A stretch of 24,020 nt of DNA from an uncultured Chitinophagaceae bacterium (GTDB lineage: Bacteria > Bacteroidota > Bacteroidia > Chitinophagales > Chitinophagaceae). The notes beneath the pieces are model-generated. The model was given only the letters and a program-made list of their open reading frames with translations. It did no database searches and was not told the origin of the DNA. The DNA lies in NCBI GenBank assembly GCA_937897585.1, contig CALCNY010000125.1, forward strand, positions 1 through 24,020, written 5' to 3'. A program made the position numbers and the translations under genes. Shown in pieces: positions 1-7,699 of the stretch; within the stretch, counting starts at the first letter, position 1, and each line of letters opens with the position of its first letter.

Positions 1-1
1 T

Positions 2-787
2 GTTGCTACACAAATTAATATTGATAAAAAAATCTTGGATCGTGCACTTCATTTAAATTGGATAGCTCGTTTGGGAAGTGGTATGGAACATATAGATACG
101 GCTTATGCTGAATCGAAAAATATCCGTTGTATTAGTAGCCCTGAAGGGAATAGTAATGCTGTTGCAGAACATGCTTTGGGTTTATTATTAAATCTGGTTA
201 GAAACATTAGCAAGAGTAATGTTGAAATCAAAGAAATGAAATGGCTTAGGAATGAAAACAGAGGTATGGAACTCAATGGAAAAGTAGCTGGAATTATTGG
301 GTATGGTAATACAGGAGCTCAATTTGCAAAAATTTTATCTGCTTTAGGAATGAAGGTCCTGGCTTACGATAAATATAAAACAGGCTTTCAAACAGAGATG
401 ATTAAAGAAGCCAGTATTGAGGAAATTGTTCATGTTGCTGATGTGATTAGTATTCATCTTCCGCTTAATAATGAGACTAATCATTTTGGCAATAAAGATT
501 TTTTTTCCTCACTTAAAAAAAAGCCGGTAATTGTAAATACGTCCAGAGGAAAAATAGTGGATACAGCAGCGCTGATTGTTGCTTTACAACAAACACAAAT
601 TCGTGCAGCAGCTTTGGATGTATTGGAAAATGAAAAATTAAAAGAACTTTCAGAAATACAACACGACCAATTGGTATGGTTGAACGCTCAGGAGAATGTG
701 TTGTTAACGCCGCATATTGCAGGATATACTTTTGAAGCGGCTTATAAAATGAGTAAAATTTTGTTGGAAAAACTTGAAATTTACTGA
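2..787 (+). CDS. D-2-hydroxyacid dehydrogenase, phosphoglycerate dehydrogenase-like (5' partial)
   Basis: NAD-dependent oxidoreductase acting on a D-2-hydroxyacid; the SerA/hydroxypyruvate reductase branch is the closest look. The frame is open to the window edge, so the N-terminus is missing. Upstream of the first possible internal start (TTG at 35) the residues VATQINIDKKIL already read like the end of the substrate-binding lobe. Visible family marks: the Rossmann dinucleotide motif GYGNTG after GKVAGII, the catalytic Arg in NTSRGKIVD, the Glu in ALDVLENE, and the catalytic His in LTPHIAGYT. There is no C-terminal ACT domain, so this is a short-form enzyme. It ends just before a hairpin that may serve as its terminator. 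Substrate cannot be assigned from sequence: 3-phosphoglycerate, glyoxylate/hydroxypyruvate or another 2-ketoacid are all possible. Confidence 0.85.
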   Translation, partial: VATQINIDKKILDRALHLNWIARLGSGMEHIDTAYAESKNIRCISSPEGNSNAVAEHALGLLLNLVRNISKSNVEIKEMKWLRNENRGMELNGKVAGIIGYGNTGAQFAKILSALGMKVLAYDKYKTGFQTEMIKEASIEEIVHVADVISIHLPLNNETNHFGNKDFFSSLKKKPVIVNTSRGKIVDTAALIVALQQTQIRAAALDVLENEKLKELSEIQHDQLVWLNAQENVLLTPHIAGYTFEAAYKMSKILLEKLEIY

Positions 788-809
788 TGATGTAAATTTT
801 TCTTTTCCC

Positions 810-817
810 TATATTTG
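810..817 (+). promoter_or_regulatory. Possible -7 promoter box TATATTTG upstream of greA
   Basis: An exact match to the Bacteroidota -7 consensus TAnnTTTG. No convincing TTTG -33 box is seen at the usual spacing. If used, transcription would start around 824, directly at the base of the following hairpin, which would then sit in the greA leader. Confidence 0.4.
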
Positions 818-825
818 TATAAATG

Positions 826-863
826 CAACGCTTTGGTAACACTGAGGCGTTGTCTTTTTTTTT
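826..863 (+). terminator. Rho-independent terminator or greA leader attenuator
   Basis: CAACGC (826-831) pairs with GCGTTG (847-852). The stem can extend by T-G/T-A/T-G pairs to nine, leaving a nine-base loop. A run of nine T follows at 855-863. It can end the dehydrogenase transcript. Because a possible promoter box lies immediately upstream and greA starts 21 bases downstream, it can equally act as an attenuator in the greA leader. Confidence 0.7.
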
Positions 864-884
864 CTAATAGCTAAATGAATTGAT

Positions 885-1358
885 ATGGCAGATACTAATT
901 ATGTTACACAGGAGACTTTTGAAAAAATGCAGGAAGAACTACACCTTTTAAAATCTGTTGATCGTCCCGCGGCAAGTAGAGCCATAGCAGAGGCCAGGGA
1001 AAAAGGGGATTTAAAAGAAAATGCTGAATATGATGCTGCAAAAGAAGCCCAGGGTTTGCTTGAGGCGAAAATTAAATATTTGGAGGGTGTGATTGCCACA
1101 GCAAGAATTTTGGATGAATCAAGTATCGATTTCAGCAGAGTAAGTATTTTGACTAAAGTTACTGTTACGAATCTGGCAACAAACAAAACTGTTACTTATC
1201 ATATTGTTTCAGAAAAAGAAGCCAGTTTGAAAGATGGTAAAATATCTGTTACCTCGCCAATTGGTAAAGGTTTATTGGGTAAAGTTGTGGGAGAAGTTGC
1301 TGAAGTTGCTGTGCCAGCTGGTGTTTTGAAATTTAAGATTGAGAATATTACGGTGTGA
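885..1358 (+). CDS. greA: Transcription elongation factor GreA
   Basis: Rescues backtracked RNA polymerase by inserting its coiled coil into the secondary channel and stimulating cleavage of the transcript 3' end. The 157-residue length is the usual one. The N-terminal coiled coil (about residues 5-75) carries the acidic tip in GDLKENAEYDAAKE, with D42 and E45 as the catalytic pair. The C-terminal FKBP-like domain (about 80-157) includes the family-typical SPIGKGLLGK segment. The ATG at 885 lies in GATATGG and fits the family N-terminus, with TQE shortly after. The gene has its own leader with a possible promoter at 810 and a strong hairpin at 826-852. It appears to be a single-gene unit; the next gene starts about 240 bases later. 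Confidence 0.95.
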   Translation: MADTNYVTQETFEKMQEELHLLKSVDRPAASRAIAEAREKGDLKENAEYDAAKEAQGLLEAKIKYLEGVIATARILDESSIDFSRVSILTKVTVTNLATNKTVTYHIVSEKEASLKDGKISVTSPIGKGLLGKVVGEVAEVAVPAGVLKFKIENITV

Positions 1359-1412
1359 TTAGGGTGAAAAGAGCGGAGATTAGTGTTGGTTTTGTTGGAA
1401 TAAAATGTGTTA

Positions 1413-1470
1413 TTTCTCGTATCATAAGTAGCCCACCATTTAAACGGTGAAATGCTTAATCGTCGAGAAA
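1413..1470. repeat. Nested inverted repeat between greA and the HIT gene
   Basis: TTTCTCG (1413-1419) pairs with CGAGAAA (1464-1470). Within it TAAG (1425-1428) pairs with CTTA (1455-1458), and CACC (1434-1437) pairs with GGTG (1446-1449). The structure is followed by an A-run rather than a T-run on the plus strand, so it is not a standard terminator. Function unknown. Confidence 0.4.
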
Positions 1471-1599
1471 AAAAACATTTTTCCTTGTTGATTTTCTCAC
1501 TTATTTAATTTAGAATTAATATTTCTTATAACCCTTTGTGCAACCTTCTGCCTCAGTACTATAGTCGCAAAAAATCGCTATTATAAATTCCCATCAACA

Positions 1600-1989
1600 A
1601 TGACCATTTTTTCAAAAATAATCAACGGAGAAATCCCTTCTTACAAAATTGCTGAAGATGAAAATTTCTATGCTTTTTTGGATATTTTCCCTTTGGTAAA
1701 AGGACATGTACTTGTGGTTCCAAAAATTGAAGTGGATAAAGTTTTTGATTTGCCTGAAAATTATCTATCCGCTATGATGGTATTTGCAAAACCAATCGCC
1801 CAAGCCATAGAAAAATCATTTGATTGTAATCGTTGTGGAATCAGTGTTATTGGATTAGAAGTGCCACATGCACATATGCATCTACTTCCGATAAATAATG
1901 CAGATGATTTGAATTTTACACGAGAAAAATTGAAGCTGTCGAAAGAGGAGATGGATGAGGTGAGGAGTAAGATTGTGGAAGCTTTGTAA
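1600..1989 (+). CDS. HIT family protein (nucleotide hydrolase/transferase)
   Basis: Small cytosolic histidine-triad protein of 129 residues, the usual size for the HINT/Hit branch. These enzymes hydrolyse phosphoramidate or dinucleoside polyphosphate bonds; the exact substrate cannot be told. The N-terminal block TIFSKIINGEIPSYKIAED is characteristic. The triad is HAHMH at H90-x-H92-x-H94, followed by LLP. GHVLVVPK (35-42) is the conserved strand before it. The gene lies downstream of greA, which is a common Bacteroidota arrangement, but the gap of about 240 bases suggests a separate transcript. Its 3' end faces ruvC, with a GTTCAA/TTGAAC inverted repeat between them. Confidence 0.93.
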   Translation: MTIFSKIINGEIPSYKIAEDENFYAFLDIFPLVKGHVLVVPKIEVDKVFDLPENYLSAMMVFAKPIAQAIEKSFDCNRCGISVIGLEVPHAHMHLLPINNADDLNFTREKLKLSKEEMDEVRSKIVEAL

Positions 1990-1990
1990 A

Positions 1991-2079
1991 TTGTTCAATA
2001 GGTTCCAAAGGTTCAATAAGTTCAATATGTTTTTGGACGAAACCTTTTAAACCTTTTGAACGAATTGAACCTTTTAAAC
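1991..2079. repeat. GTTCAA/TTGAAC inverted repeat, copy 1 (between hit and ruvC)
   Basis: AGGTTCAAT (2009-2017) pairs with ATTGAACCT (2064-2072), and GTTCAA (2020-2025) pairs with TTGAAC (2056-2061). The element sits between convergent genes and overlaps the last codons of ruvC. A 22-base string here (2006-2027, core GGTTCAATAAGTTCAATA) recurs exactly at 19046-19067. It could serve as a bidirectional transcript end. Confidence 0.75.
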
Positions 2080-2646
2080 TTTCTTTACCCTCTCTGGATT
2101 TTTAGAAAGAAAATCACCCCAGCCAGAAAGTTTTTTTGTTTTTGTACCGCTAGTAGAGATGCTGCCGTGTTGAAAATGATGACAAAGGGCAACCGCCAAT
2201 GCATCCGTTGCGTCCATGTATTTGGGGTCTTCTTTAAAAGCAAGAATTTGTTGTAGCATTCTCATCACCTGTTCTTTTCCTGCATTACCGTTTCCGGTGA
2301 TTGATTGTTTTATTTTTTTGGGAGAGTATTCGCAGATGGGAAGTCCAGCTTGCATGGCAGCTGCAATAGCAACACCTTGTGCTCTTCCAAGTTTCAGCAT
2401 ACTTTGAACATTCTTGCCGAAGAAAGGAGCTTCAATCGCAAAATCGTTGGCTTTATATTTTTTAATGAGTTCAGAAACTTTGTTATGGATTTTTTCCAGA
2501 CGTTGGTAGGCATCGTCTGTAGAAGACAATTTAAGTACGCCCATATCCAGCAATTCTATTCCTTTTTGTTTTACAGCAATCAAGCCAAAGCCCATGATGA
2601 TGGTTCCTGGATCGATGCCTAAAATGATTTTTGATGCTTTTTGCAA
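2074..2646 (-). CDS. ruvC: Crossover junction endodeoxyribonuclease RuvC
   Basis: Resolves Holliday junctions by paired nicking, working with the RuvAB branch-migration motor. It is 190 residues with an RNase H-like fold. The four acidic active-site positions are present: D12 in LGIDPG, E72 in FAIEAPF, and D145 and D148 in MDATDALAVA. The Lys/Arg-rich tail (KKLSGWGDFLSKNPERVKKV) extends slightly beyond the E. coli protein, as is common in this phylum. The gene is convergent with the HIT gene and divergent from the flippase-like gene, with only about 33 bases between their starts, so promoters probably overlap. ruvA and ruvB are not in the window. Confidence 0.95.
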   Translation of the reverse strand: MQKASKIILGIDPGTIIMGFGLIAVKQKGIELLDMGVLKLSSTDDAYQRLEKIHNKVSELIKKYKANDFAIEAPFFGKNVQSMLKLGRAQGVAIAAAMQAGLPICEYSPKKIKQSITGNGNAGKEQVMRMLQQILAFKEDPKYMDATDALAVALCHHFQHGSISTSGTKTKKLSGWGDFLSKNPERVKKV

Positions 2647-2679
2647 AGGGCTGCCTATTTTTATGTATAAATTTCTTTC

Positions 2680-3651
2680 TTGAACAAAAGTATAAAATTA
2701 ATAGTCAATTACTTTCTTGGACCTTTGCTGTTTCTTGTATTGGGCTATTTGTTATACAAACAAATTATCCAACAACCTGATTTGGAAATCAGATGGACAC
2801 AAATCAAAAGCAGCTGGAAGCAACCGCTGTTCTGGATTGTGGTATTGATGTTGTTCTTCAATTGGGGGTTAGAAGCTATGAAATGGCAGTTGCTTTTATC
2901 TCCGCTGGAAAAAATTAATTTCTCAAATTCACTAAAATCAGTATTTGCCGGATGTAGTATAACAATGCTGACTCCAAATCGTACAGGAGAATTCGGTGGA
3001 AGAATATTATTTGTAAGTCCAGAAAATAGAATAAAGGCCATTTCAGCTACAATTGTTGGGAGCATAAGTCAGCTGACTATTACTATTATTATCGGAGTCA
3101 TTGCTATAATCACTTTTACAAATGCTACCGCGAGTTATAAATTAATAAAAGAGTTGCCCTGGATTTTTAATCAATATGTTTTAGTAATCAGTAGCCTAAC
3201 AGGTTTCATGTTGTTAATGATTTTTTTCAGATTGGATTTTTTGGTTACTTATTTAGTTCGAATTCCGGGGTTTAAAAAAATCAGTCAACATATTTCATTC
3301 TTGAATTTTTTCAACAGAAAAATATTGTTAAGAATACTATTTTTTTCTTTGCTGCGGTATTTGGTTTTTATATTGCAGTACATTTTTTTATTACGAGTTT
3401 TTTATGTTGATATTGATGGTTTCATTTGTTTTGGTTTGCTTGCAATATTTTATTTAACCATGGCAATTTTACCCACTATTGGATTTACTGAATTACCGGT
3501 AAGAGCAACTACAAGTGTTTTGATTTTGGGATTGGTTTCAGAAAATGTGTTGGGCATACAAACTGCCGCGTTAGGTATTTGGTTGATCAATTTGATTGTA
3601 CCTTCCATCATTGGAAGTTTTTATATTTTAAGAACAAAAATTTATAAATAA
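2680..3651 (+). CDS. Flippase-like membrane protein (lysylphosphatidylglycerol synthase TM-region/UPF0104 family)
   Basis: Integral membrane protein of 323 residues with about eight hydrophobic segments (for example near 9-27, 50-66, 125-145, 165-190, 215-240, 250-275, 290-315). It resembles the flippase domain of MprF and the YbhN/AglD family, including the conserved TPNRTGEFGGR block in a loop near residue 98, which matches the family P-x-x-GE-x-x-R pattern. No lysyl-transferase domain is attached, so no aminoacyl-lipid synthesis is implied; lipid or polyprenyl-linked substrate movement is an inference. The start is a TTG: an in-frame stop at 2668 and the lack of an ATG until residue 67 make it the best choice. 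The DUF3108 gene follows two bases after its stop, so the two form an operon. Confidence 0.8.
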   Translation: MNKSIKLIVNYFLGPLLFLVLGYLLYKQIIQQPDLEIRWTQIKSSWKQPLFWIVVLMLFFNWGLEAMKWQLLLSPLEKINFSNSLKSVFAGCSITMLTPNRTGEFGGRILFVSPENRIKAISATIVGSISQLTITIIIGVIAIITFTNATASYKLIKELPWIFNQYVLVISSLTGFMLLMIFFRLDFLVTYLVRIPGFKKISQHISFLNFFNRKILLRILFFSLLRYLVFILQYIFLLRVFYVDIDGFICFGLLAIFYLTMAILPTIGFTELPVRATTSVLILGLVSENVLGIQTAALGIWLINLIVPSIIGSFYILRTKIYK

Positions 3652-3653
3652 AC

Positions 3654-4451
3654 ATGACATTTTTAAAATCAGCTTTATTCTCATTGGGATTATTGTCAAC
3701 TACAATTCCTCAGAAAAACGGAGATTTCTGTGGCATAACCAATACGGCATTTAAAAATGGCGAAGTGGTAAAAATGAGTGTTTATTATAGTACAATGGGC
3801 GCCTATATTGGAGCCGGAGATGCAACATTCACCACTACACTTGAAAGATTTAATGGAAAGCCTGTTTATCATGCAGTTGGAGTGGGCAATACATATCCAT
3901 TCTTCGATAATTTTTTTAAAGTAAGAGACCGTTATGAAAGTTATATTGATACAGCAACTTTGCAACCTTATAAATTCATAAGAACTGTGGACGAAGGCGG
4001 ATTTAAGATTTATAATAATGTTACATTTAATCAATCAGCTAATACAGCGGTAAGTACTAATGGCGTTTTTAAAATTACAGATTGCATGCAAGATGTAGTA
4101 AGTGCAGTTTACTATGCTCGTAATATCAACTTTGATAAATATAAGGTTGGTGAAAAAATTCCATTCGATATGTTTTTAGATGACGAGATTCATCATTTAT
4201 ACATAAAGTTTATGGGTAAAGAAAAAGTCAAAACCAGATACGGTAAATTTCATGCTATAAAATTCAAACCATTACTTATTAAAGGCACCATCTTTGAGGG
4301 TGGAGAACAAATGACGGCATGGGTTAGTGACGATCCGAATCATTTGTTACTTCGTGTAGAAAGTCAAATTGCGGTAGGAAGTATTAAAGTAGATATGATG
4401 GGCTATCAGAATTTGAGATATCCGCTCACTTCGTTTATGGGTTTACGGTAG
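3654..4451 (+). CDS. DUF3108 domain-containing exported protein
   Basis: Protein of 265 residues with a hydrophobic N-terminus (KSALFSLGLLSTT) that looks like a short signal peptide. The rest matches the DUF3108 pattern: a beta-rich fold beginning with FKNGEVVKMSVYYSTMGAYIGAG, a central GNTYPFFDNFFKVRDRYESYID block, and a final WVSDDPNHLLLRVES strand. The family is periplasmic or envelope-associated and has no proven biochemical function. It starts two bases after the flippase-like gene, so translation is likely coupled, which suggests a joint envelope role. Its 3' side runs into a low-complexity TTGTTGTTT stretch and a C-tract array. Confidence 0.8.
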   Translation: MTFLKSALFSLGLLSTTIPQKNGDFCGITNTAFKNGEVVKMSVYYSTMGAYIGAGDATFTTTLERFNGKPVYHAVGVGNTYPFFDNFFKVRDRYESYIDTATLQPYKFIRTVDEGGFKIYNNVTFNQSANTAVSTNGVFKITDCMQDVVSAVYYARNINFDKYKVGEKIPFDMFLDDEIHHLYIKFMGKEKVKTRYGKFHAIKFKPLLIKGTIFEGGEQMTAWVSDDPNHLLLRVESQIAVGSIKVDMMGYQNLRYPLTSFMGLR

Positions 4452-4457
4452 GAGGAA

Positions 4458-4503
4458 GTTTGTTGTTTATAGTTCGTTGTTTGTTGTTTTTGGTTTGTTG
4501 TTT
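4458..4503. repeat. Low-complexity TTGTTGTTT-type repeat
   Basis: Irregular repeats of GTTTGTTGTTT-like units immediately after the DUF3108 stop codon, with no coding potential. They lie between convergent genes, next to the C-tract array that follows. Confidence 0.6.
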
Positions 4504-4517
4504 ACTAATATCTAATA

Positions 4518-4564
4518 CCCGATTCCCGAATACCCAATTCCCTAATCCCCTAATCCCCATTCCC
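4518..4564 (-). repeat. Seven-tract G-quadruplex-like array (G-rich on the minus strand)
   Basis: Seven C-tracts of three or four bases (4518, 4525, 4533, 4540, 4547, 4555, 4562) are separated by loops of three to five bases such as TAAT, AATT and GAATA. The minus strand therefore reads as GGG/GGGG tracts with short loops, a telomere-like pattern. It begins about 10 bases beyond the stop codon of the minus-strand metallo-hydrolase, so a readthrough transcript of that gene would carry the G-rich RNA. Confidence 0.75.
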
Positions 4565-4574
4565 TAAATAAAAA

Positions 4575-5411
4575 CTACAACTCCTTCAAATTAAAAGTCT
4601 CTTTCACTCTAACGCCTTTCTCTGTCATTTGTAATGAGCAGCATTCGTTTTTTGGATCGTGTTCAAAAAATAAGATGTAATCATTTTGTACGGCTTCAGT
4701 CAGAAAAGATTTTTTCTCATGCAAGGTTGTTAATGGAAACATATCGTATGCCATTACATAAGGGACAGGGATATGTCCAACTGAAGGCAACAAATCAGCC
4801 ATATATACAATTGTTTTTCCTTTGTAATTTATCATTGGCAACATCATGGCTTCTGTGTGGCCGAAAACTTGTTTAACTTGAAAGTTTGCTGAAAAATCAT
4901 TTTGATGGTCACCTACAAATTTCAATTGACCACTTTCTTGAATGGGTAAAATATTTTCTTTTAGGAAAGAAGCTTTTTCTCTGTCATTAGGAGTGGTGGC
5001 TGTCTTCCAGTGTTGTTCATTGGTCCAAAAAGTAGCGTTTTTAAAAGCAGGAACAAATTGGTCGCCTTCTCTTTTTATAGAACCACCGCAATGGTCAAAA
5101 TGAAGGTGCGTTAAAAAAACATCTGTAATATCATCAGTAACGAAACCATATTTGGCCAATGATTTTTCTAAAGTATCATTGCCATGAAGATAATAATGTC
5201 CTAAAAATTTTTCATCCTGTTTGTTACCAATTCCGTTATCTACTAGGATTAGTCGATTGCCATCTTGAATCAGCAAACAACGCATGGCCCAAGTGCACAT
5301 ATTATTTTCATCAGCTGGGTTTAATTTATTCCATATTGATTTGGGAACAACGCCAAACATGGCACCACCATCTAATTTAAAAAAACCGGTGTCTATTGTG
5401 AAGATTTGCAT
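4575..5411 (-). CDS. MBL-fold (metallo-beta-lactamase superfamily) hydrolase
   Basis: Cytosolic metal-dependent hydrolase of 278 residues. Zinc ligands are visible: THLHFDHCGG gives H102, H104, D106 and H107; H185 lies in VFGHTEAM; D206 in YMADLLPS; and a late H251 in FFEHDP. The order and spacing match the glyoxalase II/AHL-lactonase-like branch rather than true beta-lactamases. The absence of a signal peptide also argues against a secreted beta-lactamase. Substrate is unknown; lactonase or thioesterase-like activities are known in relatives. It is the last gene of the minus-strand group starting at ftsX, but an AT-rich palindrome separates it from the MFS gene, so it may have its own promoter. 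Confidence 0.85.
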   Translation of the reverse strand: MQIFTIDTGFFKLDGGAMFGVVPKSIWNKLNPADENNMCTWAMRCLLIQDGNRLILVDNGIGNKQDEKFLGHYYLHGNDTLEKSLAKYGFVTDDITDVFLTHLHFDHCGGSIKREGDQFVPAFKNATFWTNEQHWKTATTPNDREKASFLKENILPIQESGQLKFVGDHQNDFSANFQVKQVFGHTEAMMLPMINYKGKTIVYMADLLPSVGHIPVPYVMAYDMFPLTTLHEKKSFLTEAVQNDYILFFEHDPKNECCSLQMTEKGVRVKETFNLKEL

Positions 5412-5424
5412 GATGTGTTTATTT

Positions 5425-5472
5425 AAGTCAAAATTTAAAATTAAAAAATAATGTTTTTTACTTTTAAATTTT
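5425..5472. repeat. AT-rich palindrome carrying the shared 16-mer
   Basis: AAAATTTAAAA (5430-5440) is a perfect 11-bp inverted partner of TTTTAAATTTT (5462-5472). On the minus strand the left arm contains TTTTAAATTTTGACTT (5440-5425), the same 16-mer found upstream of dxs and atpC, here ending 13 bases before the MBL start codon. It may end the MFS transcript or contribute to initiation of the MBL gene. Confidence 0.6.
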
Positions 5473-5482
5473 TAATTTGATA

Positions 5483-6790
5483 TTAAGCATTTAGCCTTTT
5501 TTGTTTTTTCAATGCCATGAAAAGGAATATAAGTCCAATTACAAAAAATATAATTAAGGCCAGAACAGAATTTCTTTGTGATCCTGTAAGTTCTGTGATA
5601 TAAGCAAAACTGAACATCCCAATTACAATTGCGATTTTCTCTGTAACATCAAAGAAGCTAAAAAATGAAGTAGTATCTTTTGTTTCAGGCATTAATTTAC
5701 TATAAGTACTTCTGCTCAAACTTTGAATACCTCCCATCACAAAACCCACACAAAGGGCTAATATATAAAATTCAGTTGTCCCGCCTTTAGGTAATGAATA
5801 TCCACCTATGCAAAGTAAAATCCAGATAAAAACACAAATAATCAAAGTCTTAAAATTTCCAATTTTTTCAGAAATTTTTGAGATGGCATAAGCGCCAGGA
5901 ATAGCGATTAATTGTATAATCAGAATCGCAATGATTAGATTGGTAGTAGGTATTTGTAATTCACTTTTGCCATATAATGTTGCTGCTAGCATGACTGTTT
6001 GAACTCCCATGTTGTAAAAAAAGAAAGAGGCAAGAAACAGTCTTAAAACCGACATTCCTTTTAATTGATTCCAAACTTTCATCAATTCTTTGTAGCCGCT
6101 AAATAAAATCATTTTATTTTCTTGAATGGTATTTTTGGTTGTTCCTTTCGGTAGTCTTTTCAATGCTAATTGTGCGAATCCCCACCACCAAATGCCTACC
6201 AATAAAAAGGAGATTTGAGATGCTTTGGAAGTAGTTATAGAAAACAATTCAGGTTTTAATACTAACACAAAGCAAATGATTTGAAGCAATACACTTCCGA
6301 TATAACCCATTACAAATCCTTTTGCGCTCACACGATCTCTGTCTTCTGGAGCGGCAATTTCGGGTAGGTATGAATTATAAAAAACCAAACTGCTCCAGAA
6401 ACCAATGCAGGCAATGATTACAGCGAACAATCCAAACATCAGATTATGGCTGTCGAAAAAGTATAACGCACAGCAGGCAATACTTCCCATAGTACAAAAG
6501 AAGAAAAGGAATTGCTTTTTATTGCCTTTGTAATCAGCGATAGAAGACAATAATGGACTCATAATGGCAACTATTACAAATGCAATTCCTAAAGCATAAT
6601 TGTATAAAGATGTATTGATGAATGTAGAGCCGAAAATAGTAACCTTATCTACCGTGTTGGGATCACCATCACTTGTGACAGCCTCGTAATAAGCAGGAAA
6701 AATTGTTGATGTGATAACTAGGTTGTAAACTGAGTTAGCCCAGTCGTACATCGCCCATCCGTTAATTACTTTTTTGGAAGCAGTCTGCAT
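5483..6790 (-). CDS. MFS transporter, UMF1/Atg22-like family
   Basis: Polytopic membrane transporter of 435 residues with about 12 hydrophobic segments. The N-terminal block INGWAMYDWANSVYNLVIT is the signature of the UMF1 (ultrahigh-molecular-weight-like MFS, Atg22-related) branch, and the loop DYKGNKKQ is the MFS motif A equivalent. I chose the ATG at 6790 (MQTASKKVINGW). An earlier in-frame start at 6835 would add 15 residues (MIILNCSIFNNQSIF) unlike the family. Related proteins in yeast export amino acids from the vacuole, but bacterial substrates are not established. It lies downstream of uppP with a 59-base gap and is probably in the same minus-strand unit. Confidence 0.85.
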   Translation of the reverse strand: MQTASKKVINGWAMYDWANSVYNLVITSTIFPAYYEAVTSDGDPNTVDKVTIFGSTFINTSLYNYALGIAFVIVAIMSPLLSSIADYKGNKKQFLFFFCTMGSIACCALYFFDSHNLMFGLFAVIIACIGFWSSLVFYNSYLPEIAAPEDRDRVSAKGFVMGYIGSVLLQIICFVLVLKPELFSITTSKASQISFLLVGIWWWGFAQLALKRLPKGTTKNTIQENKMILFSGYKELMKVWNQLKGMSVLRLFLASFFFYNMGVQTVMLAATLYGKSELQIPTTNLIIAILIIQLIAIPGAYAISKISEKIGNFKTLIICVFIWILLCIGGYSLPKGGTTEFYILALCVGFVMGGIQSLSRSTYSKLMPETKDTTSFFSFFDVTEKIAIVIGMFSFAYITELTGSQRNSVLALIIFFVIGLIFLFMALKKQKRLNA

Positions 6791-6849
6791 AAATATTGAT
6801 TGATTGTTGAAAATACTACAATTCAAAATAATCAACCAAACTTATTTCA

Positions 6850-7650
6850 TCACGATTGAATGTATCCAGAATAAATTAAAACCAGAAGTAAAAAGCCAAC
6901 TACAATTCTGTAATAGCCCCAGACTTTAAAACCATGTTTTTGTAAAAACTGTATGAAGAATTTTATAGCTAACAATGCCACCGCAAAAGCAACAAGATTT
7001 CCTATTGCCAATTGTTGGATTTCATGGGAAGTAAAACCACCGTTTTCAGATTTATACTTATAGAGTTTATAAACAGTTGCTGCCAACATTGTAGGAACTG
7101 CAAGAAAGAAAGAAAATTCGGCTGCTGCAGCTCTGGTAAGTTTTAAACTCATTCCTCCAATTATCGTTGCTGCACTTCTACTGAGCCCGGGAAATAGTAT
7201 AGCCAAGCATTGAAACAAACCGATTTTGAAGGATGTTAGAAAATTAATTTTTTCTTCATTGTCTATGGTATGTGTTTTGAATAAGCTTTCAATAAACAAG
7301 AAAATAATACCACCAATAATCATAATTGAGGCTATTATAACTGGTTTTTCAAGTATCACATCAATTTTTTCGCTAAATAATTTTCCAAAAATCAAAGCGG
7401 GTATAACGGCTATGATTAACTTAAAATAAAAGTTGATGTTTTTGAATTGAAAGAATTTTTTCCAGTAGAGAACTACAACTGAAATGATAGCTCCCAGTTG
7501 AATGGCAACAGTAAATACTTTTGAGAAATTATCTTCATTGCTGATACCAAGAAGGTTTTCGGTTATCCTCATGTGAGCGGTAGAAGAGATAGGTAGGAAT
7601 TCTGTTATGCCTTCTACAATTCCGATGATAATACTTTGAGTTGTGTTCAT
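6850..7650 (-). CDS. uppP: Undecaprenyl-diphosphate phosphatase (UppP/BacA)
   Basis: Integral membrane enzyme that dephosphorylates undecaprenyl pyrophosphate to regenerate the lipid carrier for peptidoglycan and other envelope polymers; overexpression of relatives gives bacitracin resistance. The 266-residue length is normal. Both active-site segments are present: EGITEFLPISSTAH at residues 13-26 and PGLSRSAAT at 154-162. About eight hydrophobic segments are seen. The position after ftsX and DUF3098 is a conserved Bacteroidota arrangement that groups envelope and division genes. A strong terminator hairpin ends only 7 bases before the start codon, so expression depends on readthrough, or on a promoter upstream of the hairpin. 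Confidence 0.96.
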   Translation of the reverse strand: MNTTQSIIIGIVEGITEFLPISSTAHMRITENLLGISNEDNFSKVFTVAIQLGAIISVVVLYWKKFFQFKNINFYFKLIIAVIPALIFGKLFSEKIDVILEKPVIIASIMIIGGIIFLFIESLFKTHTIDNEEKINFLTSFKIGLFQCLAILFPGLSRSAATIIGGMSLKLTRAAAAEFSFFLAVPTMLAATVYKLYKYKSENGGFTSHEIQQLAIGNLVAFAVALLAIKFFIQFLQKHGFKVWGYYRIVVGFLLLVLIYSGYIQS

Positions 7651-7657
7651 TGTATAT

Positions 7658-7685
7658 AAAAAAAACGAAGGCTATGCTTCGTTTT
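7658..7685 (-). terminator. Rho-independent terminator just upstream of uppP
   Basis: On the minus strand AAAACGAAG pairs with CTTCGTTTT around a six-base loop (plus-strand arms 7662-7670 and 7677-7685). A run of eight T follows (7665-7658). It ends the ftsX-DUF3098 message, yet lies 7 bases from the uppP ATG, so it may also act as an attenuator. Confidence 0.8.
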
Positions 7686-7699
7686 CATTTGGGTTTTTA

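Noticed and set aside
513..842. Minus-strand reading frame of 109 codons across the first gene
   Set aside because: It lies antisense to the clear dehydrogenase catalytic region and has no recognisable protein features.
1413..1470. tRNA-like cloverleaf between greA and the HIT gene
   Set aside because: There is no T-loop or anticodon arm of the right size and no acceptor stem spacing.
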